This document shows, piece by piece, positions 1-7,763 of a stretch of 9,079 bases of DNA (position 1 is the stretch's first letter; the number at the start of each line of letters is the position of its first letter). The notes beneath the pieces were generated by a model that saw only the letters and a list, made by a program, of their open reading frames with translations, made no database searches and was not told the origin of the DNA. Location of the stretch: positions 1-9,079 of the forward strand of contig JAITVF010000107.1 in assembly GCA_031285945.1 (NCBI GenBank), in the 5' to 3' direction. Position numbers and translations under genes: made by a program. The stretch comes from Oscillospiraceae bacterium (GTDB taxonomy: Bacteria > Bacillota > Clostridia > Oscillospirales > Ruminococcaceae).

Positions 1-1
1 C

Positions 2-172
2 CGTTTCATTTTCGCTGTTCTGTGCGGTATTCCTGGCTTTGCTGAGAAAGAAATGGCCGATGTCATTAAGACCATGGCCCGCGAAGTTTCTCCTATTCGC
101 CCCGGCCGTTCTTTCCCCCGAGATTTCAAACCGGTTTATGCCGCCAACCATAATCTCAAGTCTGTTCTTTGA
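2..172 (+). pseudogene. C-terminal fragment of a probable DDE transposase (IS4-like), 5' end outside window
   Basis: An open frame runs from the window edge to a TGA at 170-172, giving 56 residues without an upstream start. The tail includes EKEMADVIKTMAREVSPIRP followed by GRSFPR and a Lys/Asn-rich end. A basic 'I-x-P-x-RPxRxFPR' tail of this sort is familiar to me from C-termini of IS4-type transposases in Clostridia, but no catalytic DDE residue lies inside the window, so the assignment rests on this tail only. It is the only supported plus-strand coding stretch, and its codons are less GC-biased than those of the minus-strand genes, which fits a mobile element. Whether the whole transposase is intact cannot be judged because its 5' part is missing. 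Alternative: an unrelated hypothetical protein C-terminus. Confidence 0.45.
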
Positions 173-208
173 GCCTTAAGTTGTTGACATTGCTTTAGAA
201 AAGAGGGT

Positions 209-236
209 GGCTCCGCAGAGCCGGGTGTTTTGACCC
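209..236 (+). other. Two small tandem hairpins after the transposase-like frame
   Basis: GGCTC-CGCA-GAGCC (209-222) is followed directly by GGGT-GTTTTG-ACCC (223-236). Neither has a T-tract, so they are not classical terminators. They may belong to the 3' end of the mobile element. I see nothing else interpretable between 173 and 300: no tRNA cloverleaf and no convincing promoter. Confidence 0.3.
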
Positions 237-300
237 GCCGTGATTGCACCTTTGGGCTTTATTCGCGGATCAGTATCAGAAAGCGTATACCCGCATGGCG

Positions 301-340
301 ACAGCCCGCGCAGATTAAAAATCTGCGCGGGCTGTTTTTT
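301..340 (+). terminator. Strong rho-independent terminator, plus-strand orientation
   Basis: A perfect 15-bp inverted repeat, ACAGCCCGCGCAGAT (301-315) and ATCTGCGCGGGCTGT (321-335), is separated by a 5-nt TAAAA loop and followed by a run of T to 340. The T-tract is on the plus-strand side. Read in the minus direction, the bases after the stem are CGCCATGC, so it does not look like an efficient minus-strand terminator, although it lies only 12 nt beyond the glnS stop. It probably stops plus-strand transcription coming from the transposase side before it runs antisense into glnS, and the stem may partly serve glnS as well. Confidence 0.85.
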
Positions 341-352
341 ATCGACTATGTT

Positions 353-2002
353 TTACGCCTTAAAGCTATCCTTAAGGGTCACCACCCGGTTAAAGGTGCT
401 TTTGCTCGCCGAGTCGGCGCAGAAGTAGCCGGTGCGCACAAACTGGAATCTTTCGCCCGGCTTTGCGTCTTTGAGGGCGGTCTCCAGCTTGCAGCCCTTA
501 AGGGCTGTGAGGGAGGCGGGGTTTAAATAGTCGAGATAGCTTTTATCCTCGGGTATGTCTAACAGGTTGGGAAGGGTGAAAAGGCTGTCGTAAAGGTAAA
601 GATCCGCCTCAACGCAGTGGGCCGCGCTCACCCAGTGAATTGTTCCCTTAACCTTGCGGCCGTCGGCGGGGTTTTCGTTGCGGGTTACAAGATCGGCTGA
701 GCAAATAAGCTCGGTAGCCTCGCCGTCGGCGCCGGTTACAACCTCGTCGCAGCGAATTATATAGGCGCCCATCAGCCTAACCTCGCCGCCGGGGCGAAGC
801 CGCTGCCACTTTGGCGGCGGGTCGGCGGAAAAATCGTCCCTGTCTATCCACAGGCTGCGGGAGAAGGCGACCTCCCTCGTACCCGCCCCGCTGTCGGTGG
901 GGTTGTTGACTATGGGGAAGAACTCGGTTTTATCGGCGGGGTAGTTGGAGATTGTCAGCCTAAGGGGCCTCGCGACCGCCATGCGCCTCGGCGCGCTCTG
1001 GTTGAGCTCCTCGCGTATACAGTACTCGAGCAGGCGGATATCGGCGACCGAATAGGTCTTGGACACGCCTGAGCGCCTCACGAACTCTATTATGGAGGTG
1101 GGGGTGTATCCGCGCCGGCGCAGCCCGCAGAGGGTCGGCATTCTGGGGTCGTCCCAGCCGTCCACCCGCCCTGTTTCCACCAGCTCGCGCAGGTAGCGCT
1201 TGCTCATGACGGTGTGGGTGATGTTGAGCCGCGCGAACTCGTACTGATGCGGCTTATTCTCAAAGCCCAGGCTATTCACCACCCAGTCGTACAGGGGGCG
1301 GTGGTTTTCAAACTCTATGGAGCAAAGTGAGTGGGTTATCCCCTCGAGCGCGTCCTGGATCGGGTGGGCGTAGTCGTATAACGGGTAGATGCGCCACTTA
1401 TCCCCCTGGCGGTGGTGAGAGGTATGGAGTATGCGGTAGATAGCGGGGTCGCGCAGGTTCATGTTTGGCGAAGCCATATCAATTTTTGCCCTGAGGGTTC
1501 TCGCGCCGTCGGGAAATTCGCCCGCCTTCATCCTGCGAAAGAGAGAAAGGTTCTCGTCAACCGCGCGGTTCCTGTAGGGGCTTTCCCTTCCCGGCTCGGT
1601 GAGGGTTCCGCGGTACTCGCGCATCTCGTCGGCCGAAAGGTCGCACACGTAGGCCTTGCCGTCTAAGATAAGCTTTTCGGCGAATTCATAGCACTCGTCA
1701 AAGTAGTCGGAGCCGTAAAAAATTCCGCCGTCCGGCTCGCAGCCCAGCCACCTAAGATCCTCCTCGATAGAGCGGACAAACTCCTCGTCCTCCCTAACGG
1801 GGTTGGTGTCGTCGTAGCGCAGGTTAAAGAGGCCGCCGTATTTTTGGGCGGTCGAGTGGTTTATCCATATGGCCTTGGCGCTGCCGATGTGAAGTTACCC
1901 GTTAGGCTCGGGCGGAAAACGGGTGTGAATGCGCCTTGCAAAGCCCGCCTCCAGGTCGGAGTCTACTATATCGTGTATAAAATGTGAGATCGCTTCGCTC
2001 AT
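353..2002 (-). pseudogene. glnS: Glutaminyl-tRNA synthetase, interrupted by one in-frame TAA at codon 36
   Basis: GlnRS (class Ib) charges tRNA-Gln with glutamine using ATP in the cytoplasm. From the ATG at 2002 (AAAGGA 12 nt upstream) the frame reads MSEAISHFIHDIVDSD, then RFPPEPNG, then TAA (plus positions 1895-1897), then LHIGSAKAIWINH, and stays in frame to the TAA at 353-355. Total length is 549 residues, matching the family (about 550). The HIGH-type motif is LHIG (37-40). RYDDTNP follows in the catalytic domain, VMSKR (about 265-269) is the KMSKS-type motif, and the C-terminal beta-barrel anticodon-binding region is complete. The stop replaces the Tyr of PPEPNGYLHIG and needs only one base change from TAC or TAT. 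Starting at the GTG at 1648 would give 431 residues without the HIGH motif, hence no ATP-binding signature. The gene lies 19 nt behind pilZ. Firmicutes often use GatCAB instead of GlnRS, so loss could be tolerated. A sequencing or assembly error is the main alternative. Confidence 0.9.
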
Positions 2003-2021
2003 TGTAAAGACCGTTCCTTTA

Positions 2022-2579
2022 TTATTTAATCTTGCCCGCGGGCGTTACGAATTTAAAGCCAAAGTCACAGGTCATATCGGGCTGGCTGGTTTTGCGAACT
2101 ATTTCGCCCCTTAAAAGCGTTTCTGATTCGCCGATTCTTATGATTATCTCGGTGGAGGCGCCCGCCGTAAAAAAACCCTCCGGCGCGTTTATAAGCATGC
2201 CGGTGGCGCTTATATTCTTTACGAACACCTCGAAGGGCGGCCTGAAGTTGCGGGTGCTTTCGCCCACGGTAAGGGTCTTTATAAAGGCGGGCATATCCGC
2301 CCTGCGGCGGGGGGCGGCGCGGCCCTCGCGGCTGCGCTGGTTAAATATGGCTAGCTCGCGGTAGCCGTTGGTCGAGCCCCTGGCGGTAGCGCTGAACTCG
2401 GAGGCCCCTTCGGCGTGAATGATCAAAACGCCCAGCCGCGTTCCCGCCTTAACGGAATCGAGCCCGTCTAAAAGGGTAACCGTCATGGTTTTTCGGTCGT
2501 GATCCACAATTATGGCCTTGGCGATCAGGCTACCGCCTTCATCGTATATGACGGCGGGACAGCGTGAAAAGTTAATCAT
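2022..2579 (-). CDS. PilZ-domain protein, probable c-di-GMP receptor
   Basis: The protein has 185 residues. Both PilZ c-di-GMP-binding signatures are visible: RxxxR as R87-A-A-P-R91 in the arm before the barrel, and (D/N)xSxxG as N122-I-S-A-T-G127. The first 85 or so residues form a beta-rich N-terminal region resembling the small barrel that precedes PilZ in YcgR-like proteins. No membrane segment is seen, so it should act in the cytoplasm, perhaps on motility, envelope or exopolysaccharide targets; no partner is encoded nearby. I chose the ATG at 2579 (MINFS) because GGGAGGG sits 7 nt upstream. The longer start at 2696 would overlap the end of panE and add a low-complexity basic extension. 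It lies 62 nt after panE and 19 nt before glnS, so co-transcription with both is likely. Confidence 0.85.
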   Translation of the reverse strand: MINFSRCPAVIYDEGGSLIAKAIIVDHDRKTMTVTLLDGLDSVKAGTRLGVLIIHAEGASEFSATARGSTNGYRELAIFNQRSREGRAAPRRRADMPAFIKTLTVGESTRNFRPPFEVFVKNISATGMLINAPEGFFTAGASTEIIIRIGESETLLRGEIVRKTSQPDMTCDFGFKFVTPAGKIK

Positions 2580-2641
2580 GTGGCTACCCTCCCGTTTTAT
2601 GTCATGCGCTGGAGCTCGGGAACTGTGCGGACAAAAAGCGG

Positions 2642-3571
2642 TCAGACGTCGAATTTGCCTTCGTTCTTTTCCTCCAGCGCATTTATGGCGTGACAAAAAA
2701 ATTCGCAGAAGGGGGCGCGCAGCCCGTGCTTTTCAGATATTCTCACAATGCTCCCCGCGAGCATCTCAACCTCGGTTTTTCTGCCCGCCATAATGTCCTG
2801 GAGGGTAGACGGGGCGTTTGCGGGGGCTTGGAGGGCGGTTTTGCGGGCGACGCTTTCGCAATCGTCACTTGTGAGGTTAACCCCCTCGGCCCGGGCCGCC
2901 GCGACTACCTCGAGCATACTGCCCATAGAAAGGGCCCGCATGTGCTCGCTGCGCTGAACAGAGGCGATCGGCGAGCCTATAAGGGCGCAGGGGAGATTCT
3001 GGGCTACGTTGCTCAGCAGCTTGCGCCATATTTCAAGAATCATATCCTCCCTGATCTTATAGCGCAGCCCGCACCGATCAAAGAGCTCGCGGACGGCCTC
3101 GACCTGCCGGGAGGGGGAGCGGCCGCCGGCCTCGCCAAAGGCGATGTAGCCGAGAGCCGGGTCAAAGCAAAACGCGCCGTCCCTCAGCCCGCTCGACACA
3201 TAGACGACAGAATAAAGAACCGACGCCTCGGGAAAGGCCGCGCGGGCCATCTCCTCGCTATCCAGCCCGTTTAAGAGTGAGAGTATTACCGTGCCGGGGC
3301 CGACCAAGGCTTTTATATCCCCCAGGGCATCCTCCAGCGCGTTCCGCTTTACGGCTATGAGAACAAGATCGGCGGGCTCGCCTTCTGCGGGGGAAATTAA
3401 CGGAAAGCTATAAAGCTTGCCGTTTATGTTTACGCCCCTCTTAATCCTTGCGGCCCGCTCGCCACCCGCGACAACGCTGAAATTATCCCCCAGCGCCTTT
3501 TGCAGGGCCGGCGCGCAAAAGGCGCCTATCGCGCCCATGCCGACCAGAGCGGCGGTGCGTATCGGCTTCAT
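2642..3571 (-). CDS. panE: 2-dehydropantoate 2-reductase (ketopantoate reductase)
   Basis: This enzyme reduces ketopantoate to pantoate with NADPH in pantothenate/CoA biosynthesis. The 309-residue length is typical of the ApbA/PanE family. The N-terminal Rossmann motif is VGMGAIG (GxGxxG at 11-16). Residues that line up with those known from E. coli PanE are present: Asn101 in the LNG motif, the catalytic Lys184 with Asn188 and Asn192 (KLLSNVAQN), and Ser255 and the catalytic Glu267 in STLQDIMAGRKTE with the same 12-residue spacing. The ATG at 3571 is preceded by a GGGGGG run about 6-8 nt upstream; a start at 3652 would add an unrelated 27-residue leader. Other pan genes are absent here, and paralogues of this family can reduce other 2-oxoacids, so the exact substrate is inferred. 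Confidence 0.88.
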   Translation of the reverse strand: MKPIRTAALVGMGAIGAFCAPALQKALGDNFSVVAGGERAARIKRGVNINGKLYSFPLISPAEGEPADLVLIAVKRNALEDALGDIKALVGPGTVILSLLNGLDSEEMARAAFPEASVLYSVVYVSSGLRDGAFCFDPALGYIAFGEAGGRSPSRQVEAVRELFDRCGLRYKIREDMILEIWRKLLSNVAQNLPCALIGSPIASVQRSEHMRALSMGSMLEVVAAARAEGVNLTSDDCESVARKTALQAPANAPSTLQDIMAGRKTEVEMLAGSIVRISEKHGLRAPFCEFFCHAINALEEKNEGKFDV

Positions 3572-3642
3572 TTGGTTCCCCCCGCGACGCGCCGGCCAGA
3601 CAGTATAAGTAAAAGGCCGACGATATTCTACAATGCAGTTTA

Positions 3643-3672
3643 AGTATACCATGCCGCGGCGGGGGTTAGCAA
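3643..3672 (-). promoter_or_regulatory. Candidate sigma-A promoter for panE-pilZ-glnS
   Basis: On the minus strand, -35 TTGCTA (3667-3672) and an extended -10, TGG-TATACT (hexamer 3643-3648), are 18 nt apart. Transcription would start near 3636 and leave a leader of about 65 nt before panE. This would let panE, pilZ and glnS be expressed independently of the upstream germination operon. The -35 matches 4 of 6 consensus bases. I see no strong minus-strand terminator between the gerAB stop (3694) and this site, so read-through from the ger operon is also possible. Confidence 0.45.
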
Positions 3673-3693
3673 GGCATATATGGCTGAAAAGCG

Positions 3694-4794
3694 CTAAGTC
3701 TTTTTACCGGCGCGCTTTTTTTTAATTTCGGCGGATATCCACAGCGGCAGGGGAAGCAAGGCCCCCGGCGCCAGGATGAACGCGGGCAAAAAGCGGCGGG
3801 CCAGCTCACCCTTTTCGGCGTCGCCCCCAAGGGCCGAGACGGCGAGGGCGGCGGCCAAAAACCCCGCGGGAACCGTAAGCTTAAGGGGAGCGCCCACTCC
3901 CGCCGGGCGTACCGCGCGGGATAGCGCCCGGGCTCCCGCCATTAGCACGGCGGCCGTTTTGGTGATTCCTATAAGCATAAACGCAAGCGCCACCAGGGTT
4001 TCGAGCCTTATACCTATGCCGCCCGCGTCGATCACGCTTGCCGCCCGGTATAACGGGAATAGGGCCGAGGCGGCCGTATATGGCCCCAGCACCGCGCAGT
4101 TATGAAAAAACACGATAAGAGCCAAAATAAGCCCGAAGCCCAAAGCGCCCCAAAAGAGCCTTTGCGGCTTGATATCACCGGCGAAATCCCCCGCGAAAAA
4201 CAGTATAAGCACAAGCTCGCCGTGGGTAAGGGCAAAAATACGCAGACCTTCCGCCGCAAGGGTCTCGGCAGAGGTGGTAAAAACCGGCATAAGATTGCCG
4301 GGCTTAATATTCTCAGCCGAAAAGGCAATAAGGCCGGCCAGAATTACAAGAAAGAGAACGCCGGTTATGGCGCTCCATTTACCCATGGTCTCGCTCCCGC
4401 CGCGGCAAAGACAGGCGCAGAGGGATAAAAACACAAGGCATATAATCGCCGGGCCGGTGCGGGGGAGAGCCGCGAGATGTATAAACCCCGTATACCCGCT
4501 TAGCATTGCCGCGGTAAGAATTATAAAGAAGCAGCCGTAAACGGCGCCCGCGATAATCTCGCCCGCTCTTCCGAACTGGAGCCCTGCCATTTCGGGGAGG
4601 CTTTTGCCCGGCATGAGAGCGCAAAGCCTTGAAAATACGAGGATGAGGGGGATAGCGGGAAGGGCCGCCAGCAGTATCGATATCCAGCCGTCGGCCCCAG
4701 ACTCGCCGAAAAGCCCCGAGAGGGTTACCGCGGATACTTCCGCGGCTACTATCAGGAAAAAAGCGCCCCGAAAGCTCAGCCTGCCCTGGGTCAT
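3694..4794 (-). CDS. gerAB: Spore germination protein, GerAB/GerKB-type permease subunit
   Basis: This is the B subunit of a GerA-type germinant receptor, an APC-superfamily-like integral protein of the spore inner membrane implicated in germinant recognition. The 366-residue length is typical (about 365). About ten hydrophobic segments run through the sequence, beginning with GAFFLIVAAEVSAVTLSG after a short N-terminus that opens MTQGRLSFRG, as in the family. The C-terminus is strongly basic (EIKKKRAGKKT). The ATG at 4794 is preceded by AGGGGG 9 nt upstream, and this SD lies just after the stop of the preceding 50-codon gene (gap 17 nt), suggesting coupled translation. An upstream start at 4899 would overlap that small gene and is rejected. 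It is the last gene of the ger operon. The particular germinant cannot be read from sequence. Confidence 0.9.
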   Translation of the reverse strand: MTQGRLSFRGAFFLIVAAEVSAVTLSGLFGESGADGWISILLAALPAIPLILVFSRLCALMPGKSLPEMAGLQFGRAGEIIAGAVYGCFFIILTAAMLSGYTGFIHLAALPRTGPAIICLVFLSLCACLCRGGSETMGKWSAITGVLFLVILAGLIAFSAENIKPGNLMPVFTTSAETLAAEGLRIFALTHGELVLILFFAGDFAGDIKPQRLFWGALGFGLILALIVFFHNCAVLGPYTAASALFPLYRAASVIDAGGIGIRLETLVALAFMLIGITKTAAVLMAGARALSRAVRPAGVGAPLKLTVPAGFLAAALAVSALGGDAEKGELARRFLPAFILAPGALLPLPLWISAEIKKKRAGKKT

Positions 4795-4811
4795 CAAAGC
4801 CTGCCCCCTAA

Positions 4812-4964
4812 TCAAAAGAAAATATTTTTTACCAATATAAAATATCCCGCCGCCGTTAAAACGGCGCTTAAAAAGAAAGGCGCGCGCCCGGCCTTCCACT
4901 TTGGCCTAAGGTCGAACCAGACGGCGGCGAGGAAAAACACGGTGGTCAGAACAAACTCCTGCAT
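4812..4964 (-). CDS. Small two-helix membrane protein, candidate germinant-receptor D subunit
   Basis: This is a 50-residue ORF between gerAC and gerAB. The ATG at 4964 follows AAAGGAAG about 6 nt upstream, and the TGA is at 4812-4814. The protein starts MQEFVLTTVFFLAAVWF (first hydrophobic segment, about 4-17), has a basic loop DLRPKWKAGRA (18-28), and then a second hydrophobic segment PFFLSAVLTAAGYFILV (29-45). The cationic loop predicts a cytoplasmic-loop hairpin. Gaps are 25 nt to gerAC and 17 nt to gerAB, filling what would otherwise be an unusual 195-nt hole in a tight operon. Small two-TM 'D' proteins encoded with germinant receptors are known in Bacillus and modulate receptor function. 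Membership here is inferred from position, size and topology, not from sequence identity. Confidence 0.75.
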   Translation of the reverse strand: MQEFVLTTVFFLAAVWFDLRPKWKAGRAPFFLSAVLTAAGYFILVKNIFF

Positions 4965-4989
4965 GGCCCGCTTCCTTTCAGGTTATCGG

Positions 4990-6120
4990 CTATATGAGGC
5001 CGGCGTCGGTAATGTCGGCCTCGCAGCTTACCTTAATTACCGCGTCCTTGAGGTAATCGTGCCAGGAATCCCTTACCCGCTCCCAAAGGCGGTGGTCGCG
5101 GTTTCGCAGCGCGTCGGAAAAGCCTGTTATATCCGCGCCAAATTCCCCGTGAACCCGGGCGGCCATATCCCCGACGCTGTGGCAAAGGGATTCCTCGACT
5201 CTCTCCTCTAGCTCTTTAAAAAAGGGCGCGCCGGGATTTTCCCAGCCGGGAGAAAGCTCCGAGACCGAAAACTCGGCCTTTATGTCGATATAAAAGGTGA
5301 AGCGCTCGCCGTCAAAGGTTACATTTACCCGAGGCTCGCTCTTTCGCAGCAATAACGAGGCGTAAAGGGGAAGCCCGCGCCCGTCGTCCTCAAAAAAGAA
5401 GCTGTAATTGCCGCCCTTAAGCTTTTCGGTAGCAAGCAGGAAGAAGGGCATATCGGCCTTGGCCATATACCCGGCCATTTTTTCGCCCGAGTATATGGCT
5501 AAGGGGCCCAGGCGCAGCTCCCCGGCTTCTTTATTCGCGAAGGCTATGGCGGGCAGCGCAAGGTCGGTTGTGCCCCTGCTTATCATTTCGCCCAGCTCAT
5601 ATAGCCTGCGGGCCTTTGCCCCGGTTGTGTCCGGCGTCTTTTTCATAAGATTGGCGCCTACAAAAAATGAGACGATGCTGTCGGGATTATCGAGTATTTC
5701 CTTGGCGGTTTTTTCCTGAGAGACTAAAATTACAAGATCGTCCCTTATGCGGGCGTTCCGCGAAAGGCCCTCGAGCAAAACGCCGATATCGGTTTTGGCC
5801 GCGAGCTTTTGGCCTAAAACCACAAGCTCGCAGTTTCCGAAGTAAAGCTCGCCGTGCAGCTTTCCGTTCATGTTGTAAATGGCCTCGGTGAGAGTGCGGC
5901 CCTGTCCCTCCGAAAGGGAGGAGCGCATGGGGCTGTCGGCGGCGGCGCTTTGGGTATCGACGATCTCCAGGTTGACCACGAGGATTTCGGGGTCCTTTTC
6001 GTCTGCGTCTACCGCCATCCCCGCCACAAAGGTAAGGGAGTTGAGCCCGCGGTAATCCTGGCAGCCGCAGAGGGAAAAAACAACCGCGAGAAATATTATC
6101 GCCGCCAAAATCCGCTTCAA
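4990..6120 (-). CDS. gerAC: Spore germination lipoprotein, Ger(x)C family
   Basis: This is the C subunit of the germinant receptor, a lipid-anchored protein on the outer face of the spore inner membrane. With the TTG start at 6120 the protein has 376 residues and opens MKRILAAIIFLAVVFSLCGC, a lipoprotein signal peptide whose lipobox (LCG-C) places the diacylated Cys at residue 20. QDYRGLNSLTFVAGMAVD follows, the characteristic Ger(x)C beginning ('...lv.giavD'). I prefer TTG because AAAAGGA ends 10 nt upstream. The GTG at 6129, which an ORF caller would take, is only 1 nt from that SD and would add three residues (MRA). The SD overlaps the TAA of gerAA (6136-6138), a layout typical of translational coupling. 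The C-terminal part should form the stacked Ger(x)C domains; no interruption is seen. Confidence 0.9.
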   Translation of the reverse strand: MKRILAAIIFLAVVFSLCGCQDYRGLNSLTFVAGMAVDADEKDPEILVVNLEIVDTQSAAADSPMRSSLSEGQGRTLTEAIYNMNGKLHGELYFGNCELVVLGQKLAAKTDIGVLLEGLSRNARIRDDLVILVSQEKTAKEILDNPDSIVSFFVGANLMKKTPDTTGAKARRLYELGEMISRGTTDLALPAIAFANKEAGELRLGPLAIYSGEKMAGYMAKADMPFFLLATEKLKGGNYSFFFEDDGRGLPLYASLLLRKSEPRVNVTFDGERFTFYIDIKAEFSVSELSPGWENPGAPFFKELEERVEESLCHSVGDMAARVHGEFGADITGFSDALRNRDHRLWERVRDSWHDYLKDAVIKVSCEADITDAGLI

Positions 6121-6135
6121 CGCTCTCACGTCCTT

Positions 6136-7668
6136 TTAACTTTTTTGCCTTGACCGGGTGATATTACGGGTGAGCGGGCGTATGCGGGTGAGCATACTGG
6201 GCCAAGGGGCGCGTATAAAGGTATCCTTTACCTCCTGAAAGCTTAAGGCGTTTATCGGGGTTAAGTGGGGCACGCCGAAGCTTTTGAGGTTAAGAAGATG
6301 TATGAGAAATAAAGTAACCCCGGCCAGTATCCCCAAAAGCCCCAGGGTGGACGAAAGTATCAGGCAGAGGTAGCGCCCTGTAAGGCTTGCCGTGTAAAGG
6401 CGGGGCACCACAAGTATTGCTATGCCGGTAAAGGCCACTATAATAACCATGGGCGCGGCGGCAAGCTTTGCCTCAACCGCCGACTGGCCTATTACCAGCG
6501 CCCCCACTATGCTGAGCGCCTGGCCGCCGTAGGAGGGCATTCTGACACCGGTCTCGCGCAGTATATCAAAAATAATAAGCAGCGCGAAGCATTCTACAGC
6601 GGCGGGCAGGGGAACCGCGCGGCGGCCGACCGCGATATTGAGCATGAGCGACGAGTGCATAATCTCGTGGTGGTAGGCGGATATAGCAACAAAAAGGGCG
6701 GGCACGGTCATGGTAAGAACAAAGCACAGCGCCCGTAAAAGCCGACCGTAGCTTGCGTAGATGGGGCTCATGTAGTAATCCTCGTTGCTTTGAAAGTTTT
6801 CGATAAACAGATAGGGTACAGTCAGCGCCACGGGCGAGCCGTCCACCAAAATGGCCACCCTGCCCTCGAGAAGCCGTGAGCACACTACGTCGGGCCGCTC
6901 GGTGGAGCCGGCGGTGTTGAGCCCGAGGACCGAATTTTCGGCTATATGCTCAACGAGATAGTTAGAGTCGAGTATGCCGTCCATATCCACGGCGGAAAGG
7001 CGGCGCTCCACCTCTTTTAGGATATCGGGGTTTACGATGTTATCCATATAGGCGATACAGACTGTGGTGCCGGTCTGGCGCCCCATTGCCTTAAAGCGCA
7101 GCTTTAGGTGATGGGTGCGTATACGGCGGCGCAAAAGTGAAAGGTTCTGCATAATCCCCTCGGTAAAGCCCTCCCTGGGCCCCGAGAGCACTTTTTCGCC
7201 CTCCGGCTCCGACAGGCCCCGCAGGGCAAAATTCTTGGTGGAAATTATAAGCGCCTCAGAAAAGCCGTCGACCAAAAGCACGGTGTCGCCGTAGGCGATC
7301 GCGGATATAATCGCGTTAAGCTCGCCCGAGGCTTTGACGTCGTTTGCCTGCACCACCCGGGATTTGACCTGCTCAAAAAGCCCCAGCCCGGGAAGAAGCC
7401 CCTCGCAAACTATGAGCGGCTCTATTATATGCTCGCTTGCCATCGCGGAGTTGGTTACCCCGTCGGAGTAGTAGACACAAAATTTTACCCGCCCGTCCCT
7501 CGCGTTTTCAAACCGGCGGGAGAGGGTTATGTCCACGTCCTTAAAAAGAAAGGAAACAGCCGCGGCGTTTTCCTCCAGAGAGGCGGTAAGGGTTCCGAGA
7601 TTTTCGGGCTCGGTCCTGGCGCCCTTGTTATTCGCGTTATCCTCGGCTTTTTTGTTAGGCTTTTTCAC
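6136..7668 (-). CDS. gerAA: Spore germination protein, GerAA family (A subunit)
   Basis: This is the A subunit of the germinant receptor. The protein has 510 residues with a soluble N-terminal domain (about 1-300) and a C-terminal membrane domain of about five hydrophobic segments (about 311-330, 354-371, 385-396, 406-422 and 436-458). Family signatures are visible: GPREGFTE (about 163-170), RPDVVCSRLLEGRVAILVDG (about 258-277), FQSNEDYY, and RETGVRMPSYGGQALSIVGA before the later membrane segments. I chose the GTG at 7668 because GGAGG lies 7 nt upstream and the protein then begins MKKPNKKAE, the usual basic hydrophilic start. An ATG at 7716 would add a 16-residue leader running across the SD. 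It is the first gene of the operon gerAA-gerAC-small gene-gerAB and lies 15 nt from gerAC. Forespore (sigma-G) expression is expected from the family, but I could not find a convincing sigma-G promoter upstream. Confidence 0.92.
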   Translation of the reverse strand: MKKPNKKAEDNANNKGARTEPENLGTLTASLEENAAAVSFLFKDVDITLSRRFENARDGRVKFCVYYSDGVTNSAMASEHIIEPLIVCEGLLPGLGLFEQVKSRVVQANDVKASGELNAIISAIAYGDTVLLVDGFSEALIISTKNFALRGLSEPEGEKVLSGPREGFTEGIMQNLSLLRRRIRTHHLKLRFKAMGRQTGTTVCIAYMDNIVNPDILKEVERRLSAVDMDGILDSNYLVEHIAENSVLGLNTAGSTERPDVVCSRLLEGRVAILVDGSPVALTVPYLFIENFQSNEDYYMSPIYASYGRLLRALCFVLTMTVPALFVAISAYHHEIMHSSLMLNIAVGRRAVPLPAAVECFALLIIFDILRETGVRMPSYGGQALSIVGALVIGQSAVEAKLAAAPMVIIVAFTGIAILVVPRLYTASLTGRYLCLILSSTLGLLGILAGVTLFLIHLLNLKSFGVPHLTPINALSFQEVKDTFIRAPWPSMLTRIRPLTRNITRSRQKS

Positions 7669-7763
7669 TGCGCCGCCTCCACATTTTATAGTCGCGTATA
7701 TCTGTGACAGGATCACCGGACATATGAATTATCTGTAACGGGCGGCGTATTATACGGGTCAGG

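Noticed and set aside
184..189. TTGACA as a -35 promoter element
   Set aside because: No -10-like hexamer is found 16-19 nt downstream.
173..300. Possible tRNA or small RNA gene
   Set aside because: No cloverleaf or conserved T-loop sequence (GGTTCAAATCC type) is visible; only two short hairpins are present.
230..526. Plus-strand ORF of 98 codons
   Set aside because: It runs through the terminator and antisense into the clearly coding 3' end of glnS. It has no SD and no recognisable protein.
353..1648. A self-contained 431-codon GlnRS starting at GTG 1648
   Set aside because: The family frame continues upstream without a break to the TAA at 1895 and beyond it to an ATG at 2002. The shorter version would lack the LHIG motif and has no SD.
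2580..2696. N-terminal extension of the PilZ protein to 2696
   Set aside because: It overlaps the end of panE, whereas the internal ATG at 2579 has an excellent SD and gives a family-like start.
4102..4428. Plus-strand ORF of 108 codons opposite gerAB
   Set aside because: It is an antisense shadow of the GC-rich gerAB frame, with a low-complexity basic composition.
7669..7763. Sigma-G or sigma-A promoter for gerAA (GTATA, TATAAT and TATAAA motifs)
   Set aside because: GTATA has no CATNNTA-type partner at 16-18 nt, TATAAT has only a G/T run at the -35 position, and TATAAA is too close to the SD. Expression from this gap is likely, but I cannot place the promoter.
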